NCBI GenBank assembly: GCA_033720695.1
Contig: JAWWCA010000197.1
Location: 1-6,688, forward strand
Origin: DATGQT01 sp033720695
GTDB taxonomy: Bacteria > Bacteroidota > Rhodothermia > Rhodothermales > Rubricoccaceae
DNA: 6,688 bases
Direction of reading: 5' to 3'
Made by a program: the position numbers and the translations under genes. The stretch's first letter is position 1; the number at the start of each line of letters is the position of its first letter. A model generated the notes under the pieces. The model was not told where the DNA came from. It ran no database searches and saw only the letters and a list, made by a program, of their open reading frames with translations. Below are positions 4,293-6,688 of this stretch, piece by piece.

Positions 4293-6526
4293 CAGCGGAG
4301 GCGGGTGAACGACGCGGCCGCCAGCACCTCGCCGGCCGCCTCCAGCTGCGCGAGGTAGGTCCCGCTCGCCACCCCAGCCGGCGTCCACGCGGCGGCCGCC
4401 TCGCCCGCGCCCACGGGCACGCGCGCCACCTCCCGCCCCTGGCTGTCGTAGACGACGAGCGCGGCCCGCCCCCCCGGCGCCACCGACTCCCCGAAGAGGA
4501 ACGTGACGCGGCCCGTGGAGGGGTTCGGCACGGCGCGCAGCGACGGCCCAGGGGCCGACCGCGGGCCCGCGTCGCCGATGCTGGTCGCGAAGGCGCCCTG
4601 GCTGAAGAAGAGGAGCCCGCCCGCCTGGACGCCCGCGACGAGGTCGGGGTCGCCGTCGCCGTCGAGGTCGCCGACGGTGGGCGTGGGCGTGGGGCGGTAG
4701 GCCTGGATGGCGTCCTCCTCCACGAAGTCGGGCGCCGACGGCGTGCCGGCGTTGCGGAAGACGCGGATGGGGCCGTCGGAGGTGCCGAGCGCGAGGTCGA
4801 GGTCGCCGTCGCCGTCGAGGTCGGCGAGCGCGGGGGCGCTGTCGAAGCCGACGTCCTCGGGGATGCCGATGGCGTCGCGGTAGGCGAGGTCGGCGGGGAC
4901 GGGCGCCCCGTTGCTCTCGGTCAGGAACGCGGGCTCGGCCGGCGTGCCGACGTTGCGGTAGACCTTGACGAGGCCGTTCGACTCGCCGGTGAGGAGGTCG
5001 AGGTCGCCGTCGCCGTCGAGGTCGCCGAGCGTGGGCCGGATGTACTGGCCGACGTCGACGTTGCCGAACCGCTCGTCGCGGAGCGCGAAGTCGCCGGTGC
5101 CGGGGCCGGTGCGCTCGAGGTAGGCGAGGCGGCCGTTGAAGCCGCCGACGAGGAGGTCGCGGTCGCCGTCGCCGTCGAGGTCGGCGAAGGTGGGGGCGTA
5201 GGCGCCGAAGTCGTAGACGAGCGCGAGCCAGTCGGGGTCGGCGAGGCGGAAGGCGGGCTCGGCGTCGGTGCCCTCGTTGACGAAGCGGGTGAGCTGCGAG
5301 CCCATGAGCCCGAGCGGGTCGTTGCCCACGACGAGGTCGAGGTCGCCGTCGCCGTCGAGGTCTTCGAGGGCCGGGACGGAGCGGGAGCCGACGTCGACGC
5401 CCTCGATGAGGCGCTCGGTGCGGAGGGTGTAGGCCGCGTCGTCGGGCGAGCCCACGTTCTCGTAGTAGTAGAGGTTGTCGAAGCGGTTCTCGATCGTCGA
5501 GCAGAGGCCGCCGAGGATGCCGATGACGAGGTCGGGGTCGCCGTCGCCATCGCCGTCGCCGAAGGCGGGGACGTTGTAGCCACCGGAGGTGAGGGGCTCG
5601 TCGAGGGGGAACAGCTCGGAGACGAGCTCGAAGTCCGCCTCCTGCGGGGTCCCCACGTTGCGGAAGAACCACATGCTCCGCGTGAAGAAGTCGCCCCAGA
5701 AGAGGTCGAGGTCGCCGTCGCCGTCGAGGTCGACGAGGGCGAGGGCGTTGGCGCCGTGGAGCGAGCCGCGCCCGAGGCCGGGCGCCCCGCCCCGTCGGGG
5801 CTCGCCGTCGCGCGTGGGCAGCTCGCACGTCGGGTTCGGCTCGAACACCTCGATCCCCTCCCACTCGTCGGTGACGAAGGTGTACTGGGGGAGGCCGTCC
5901 TGGACGCCGGTGTGGCGCCACAGCGTGATGTTGCCGCGGTCGGCCTGGCCGTGGAGGAAGTCGAGGTCGCCGTCGCGGTCGATGTCGGCGAGCGAGGGGA
6001 TGGAGGTGTCCTCGTTGGTGACGGGGTCGCCGGAGAGGGCCAGGAGCTCGTCGGCGGCGAGGGTGAACTGCGGGGCCTCCGGCGTGCCGTCGTTGCGGTA
6101 GTAGCGGACGCGCGTGGAGGCGCCCTGCGTGAAGAGGTCGAGGTCGCCGTCGCCGTCGACGTCGCCGAAGGCGCTCCAGGTGCCGGGGGCGATGGCCTCG
6201 CCGTCGGCACGGAGGGCGTCGGTCCGCCAGTCGTAGCCGAGCCCCGGCCCGCCGGGCGTGCGCTCGTAGTAGGCGAGGCCCTCGCCGCCCTCGTTCACGA
6301 CGAGGTCGGCGTCGCCGTCGGCGTCGAGGTCCACGAGGTGGGGCCGCGGGGCGATGAAGCCGCCGGCGAAGGGGTACGGCAGCGCCTCGCCGTCGAGGTC
6401 GAGCACCTCGAAGGGGCGGACGGCCCGCTCCCACTCGAACGGCGCCTGGGCCGCGGCGGGCACCGTCAGCGTCTCGGAGGAGCACGCGAGGAGGCCGAGG
6501 AGCGGGAGGAGGAAGACGGAGCGCAC
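4292..6526 (-). CDS. FG-GAP/VCBS repeat beta-propeller protein with lipobox and T9SS sorting domain
   Basis: The predicted protein has 744 residues. A short signal peptide (GTG start, RSVFLLPLLGLLAC) has a lipobox LLAC with Cys15, suggesting a lipoprotein. Ten calcium-binding motifs of the form DxDxDGDxDL begin at residues 66, 122, 181, 266, 324, 389, 449, 502, 569 and 620, each followed by strands and often a YRNxGTPxxPxF segment; this is the FG-GAP/VCBS blade pattern of integrin-like propellers. Two longer inserts hold the only other cysteines (C234, C342). Residues 662-744 form a type A T9SS C-terminal sorting domain: VPNPSTGRV, LVVYDSQGREV, WTPAGVASGTYLAQL and a basic LR end. It probably acts at the cell surface or outside, in adhesion or polymer binding; no enzyme domain is seen. 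The frame is open to the window edge, but the upstream 54 codons are Pro/Gly-rich low complexity, so the GTG before the signal peptide is preferred. Confidence 0.88.
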   Translation of the reverse strand: MRSVFLLPLLGLLACSSETLTVPAAAQAPFEWERAVRPFEVLDLDGEALPYPFAGGFIAPRPHLVDLDADGDADLVVNEGGEGLAYYERTPGGPGLGYDWRTDALRADGEAIAPGTWSAFGDVDGDGDLDLFTQGASTRVRYYRNDGTPEAPQFTLAADELLALSGDPVTNEDTSIPSLADIDRDGDLDFLHGQADRGNITLWRHTGVQDGLPQYTFVTDEWEGIEVFEPNPTCELPTRDGEPRRGGAPGLGRGSLHGANALALVDLDGDGDLDLFWGDFFTRSMWFFRNVGTPQEADFELVSELFPLDEPLTSGGYNVPAFGDGDGDGDPDLVIGILGGLCSTIENRFDNLYYYENVGSPDDAAYTLRTERLIEGVDVGSRSVPALEDLDGDGDLDLVVGNDPLGLMGSQLTRFVNEGTDAEPAFRLADPDWLALVYDFGAYAPTFADLDGDGDRDLLVGGFNGRLAYLERTGPGTGDFALRDERFGNVDVGQYIRPTLGDLDGDGDLDLLTGESNGLVKVYRNVGTPAEPAFLTESNGAPVPADLAYRDAIGIPEDVGFDSAPALADLDGDGDLDLALGTSDGPIRVFRNAGTPSAPDFVEEDAIQAYRPTPTPTVGDLDGDGDPDLVAGVQAGGLLFFSQGAFATSIGDAGPRSAPGPSLRAVPNPSTGRVTFLFGESVAPGGRAALVVYDSQGREVARVPVGAGEAAAAWTPAGVASGTYLAQLEAAGEVLAAASFTRLR
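4295..4543 (-). other. T9SS type A C-terminal sorting domain (part of the propeller gene)
   Basis: The last 83 residues of the large protein have the order seen in type A Por-secretion sorting domains: an N-P-S-T-G-R opening, a hydrophobic strand, L-V-V-Y-D-x-x-G-R-E-V, then W-x-x-x-G-V-A-S-G-T-Y and a final strand ending in Leu-Arg. In Bacteroidota this tail directs proteins through the type IX system across the outer membrane and is usually cut off. It is the strongest lineage clue in the window. Confidence 0.85.
4640..6331 (-). repeat. Ten imperfect DNA repeats encoding calcium-binding motifs
   Basis: On the plus strand a sequence close to GTCGCCGTCGCCGTCGAGGTC recurs ten times, ending near 4669, 4822, 5023, 5182, 5362, 5557, 5731, 5986, 6163 and 6331. 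Each encodes DxDGDGDxDL on the minus strand. Spacing varies from about 150 to 255 bp. Several copies are identical over 20 bases or more, far more than the amino-acid motif requires. Confidence 0.85.
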
Positions 6527-6620
6527 GGGCGGTCGGGCGGGGTGGCTGGGGGGGGACGGTGAGAACGGGCGGGGCGGGACGGGGGGAACACCCGGCCCCC
6601 CCCGCCCACCAAAAAGCACC
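6527..6620 (-). promoter_or_regulatory. Homopolymer-rich leader of the propeller gene, quadruplex-prone
   Basis: Between the candidate promoter and the GTG start, this untranslated stretch holds 8 G at 6548-6555, 6 G at 6581-6586 and 8 C at 6596-6603 (plus strand). Four G-runs at 6567-6586, with loops of 1-2 bases, meet the usual G-quadruplex rule on the plus (template) strand. On the minus (mRNA-like) strand 6607-6591 has G-runs of 3, 8 and 3, which can also satisfy it. No Shine-Dalgarno sequence is seen before the GTG. Confidence 0.5.
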
Positions 6621-6650
6621 AGAAGATAAAGACGGTCGTAGTTCACCCAA
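6621..6650 (-). promoter_or_regulatory. Possible Bacteroidota-type promoter for the propeller/zinc-ribbon operon
   Basis: Reading the minus strand, TTG at 6650-6648 is followed after 19 bases by TATCTTCT at 6628-6621. This fits the Bacteroidota -33/-7 consensus (TTG, 19-21 bases, TAnnTTTG) with two mismatches in the last half of the -7 box. The area 6611-6630 is the most AT-rich patch in this part of the window. Transcription would start near 6615, leaving a leader of about 90 bases. Confidence 0.4.
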
Positions 6651-6688
6651 CCGGAGGCCCACCCCCCCAAAGGGAAGACCGCCACCAC

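Noticed and set aside
4640..6331. Regularly spaced 20-bp repeats resembling a CRISPR array
   Set aside because: Spacing is 150-255 bp, the copies are in frame and encode DxDGDGDxDL motifs, and there are no short unique spacers.
5756..6562. Plus-strand open frame of 268 codons opposite the propeller gene
   Set aside because: Its Val-Glu-Val-Ala repeats are the antisense reading of the calcium motifs.
6527..6688. Upstream in-frame extension of the propeller protein
   Set aside because: It is Pro/Gly-rich low complexity, would bury the signal peptide inside the protein, and contains the candidate promoter.
1..6688. tRNA, rRNA, transposase, phage or toxin-antitoxin genes
   Set aside because: No matching sequence pattern or protein motif was seen on either strand.

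Overview
The window is very GC-rich and densely coding, with no rRNA, tRNA, CRISPR array, transposase or other mobile element visible. Several traits point to a high-GC member of the Bacteroidota side of the tree, most likely the Rhodothermota/Rhodothermales group (Rubricoccus/Rubrivirga/Salinibacter-like). There is a C-terminal type IX secretion (T9SS) sorting domain on a large repeat protein. No start has a Shine-Dalgarno sequence; the bases before the starts are C-rich instead. Two promoter candidates have the Bacteroidota spacing of TTG, 19-21 bases, then TAnnTTTG. The assignment is an inference from these traits, not from a marker gene.

Layout, left to right. Bases 1-302 (+) hold the C-terminal end of a gene cut by the window edge; it carries a motif of the AAA-type ATPases found in large LuxR-type regulators, then ends early. 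Next is a possible operon: a secreted TPR-like protein (352-1002) and a membrane family-2 glycosyltransferase (1072-2163), separated by a GAGGAT/ATCCTC inverted repeat that runs up to the glycosyltransferase start. After a 95-bp gap with a possible promoter comes a tight pair: a LapA-domain membrane protein with a coiled-coil tail (2259-2753) and a CorA-type divalent-metal channel (2757-4022), 3 bp apart.

The right part runs on the minus strand and meets corA tail to tail across a perfect 16-bp CG palindrome. It has a possible promoter (6621-6650), a leader with G-quadruplex-prone tracts on both strands, a 744-aa calcium-motif (FG-GAP/VCBS) beta-propeller-type protein with both a lipobox and a T9SS tail (6526-4292), and a 79-aa zinc-ribbon protein (4292-4053) whose start overlaps the stop of the large gene by one base.

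The left genes are mostly envelope functions (glycan or lipid glycosylation, inner-membrane scaffold, metal uptake) and the right operon is cell-surface or secreted. I do not see a complete new defence or mobile system. The most unusual features are the conflicting export signals on the large repeat protein, its quadruplex-prone leader, its coupling to a small zinc ribbon, and the inverted repeat at the glycosyltransferase start.
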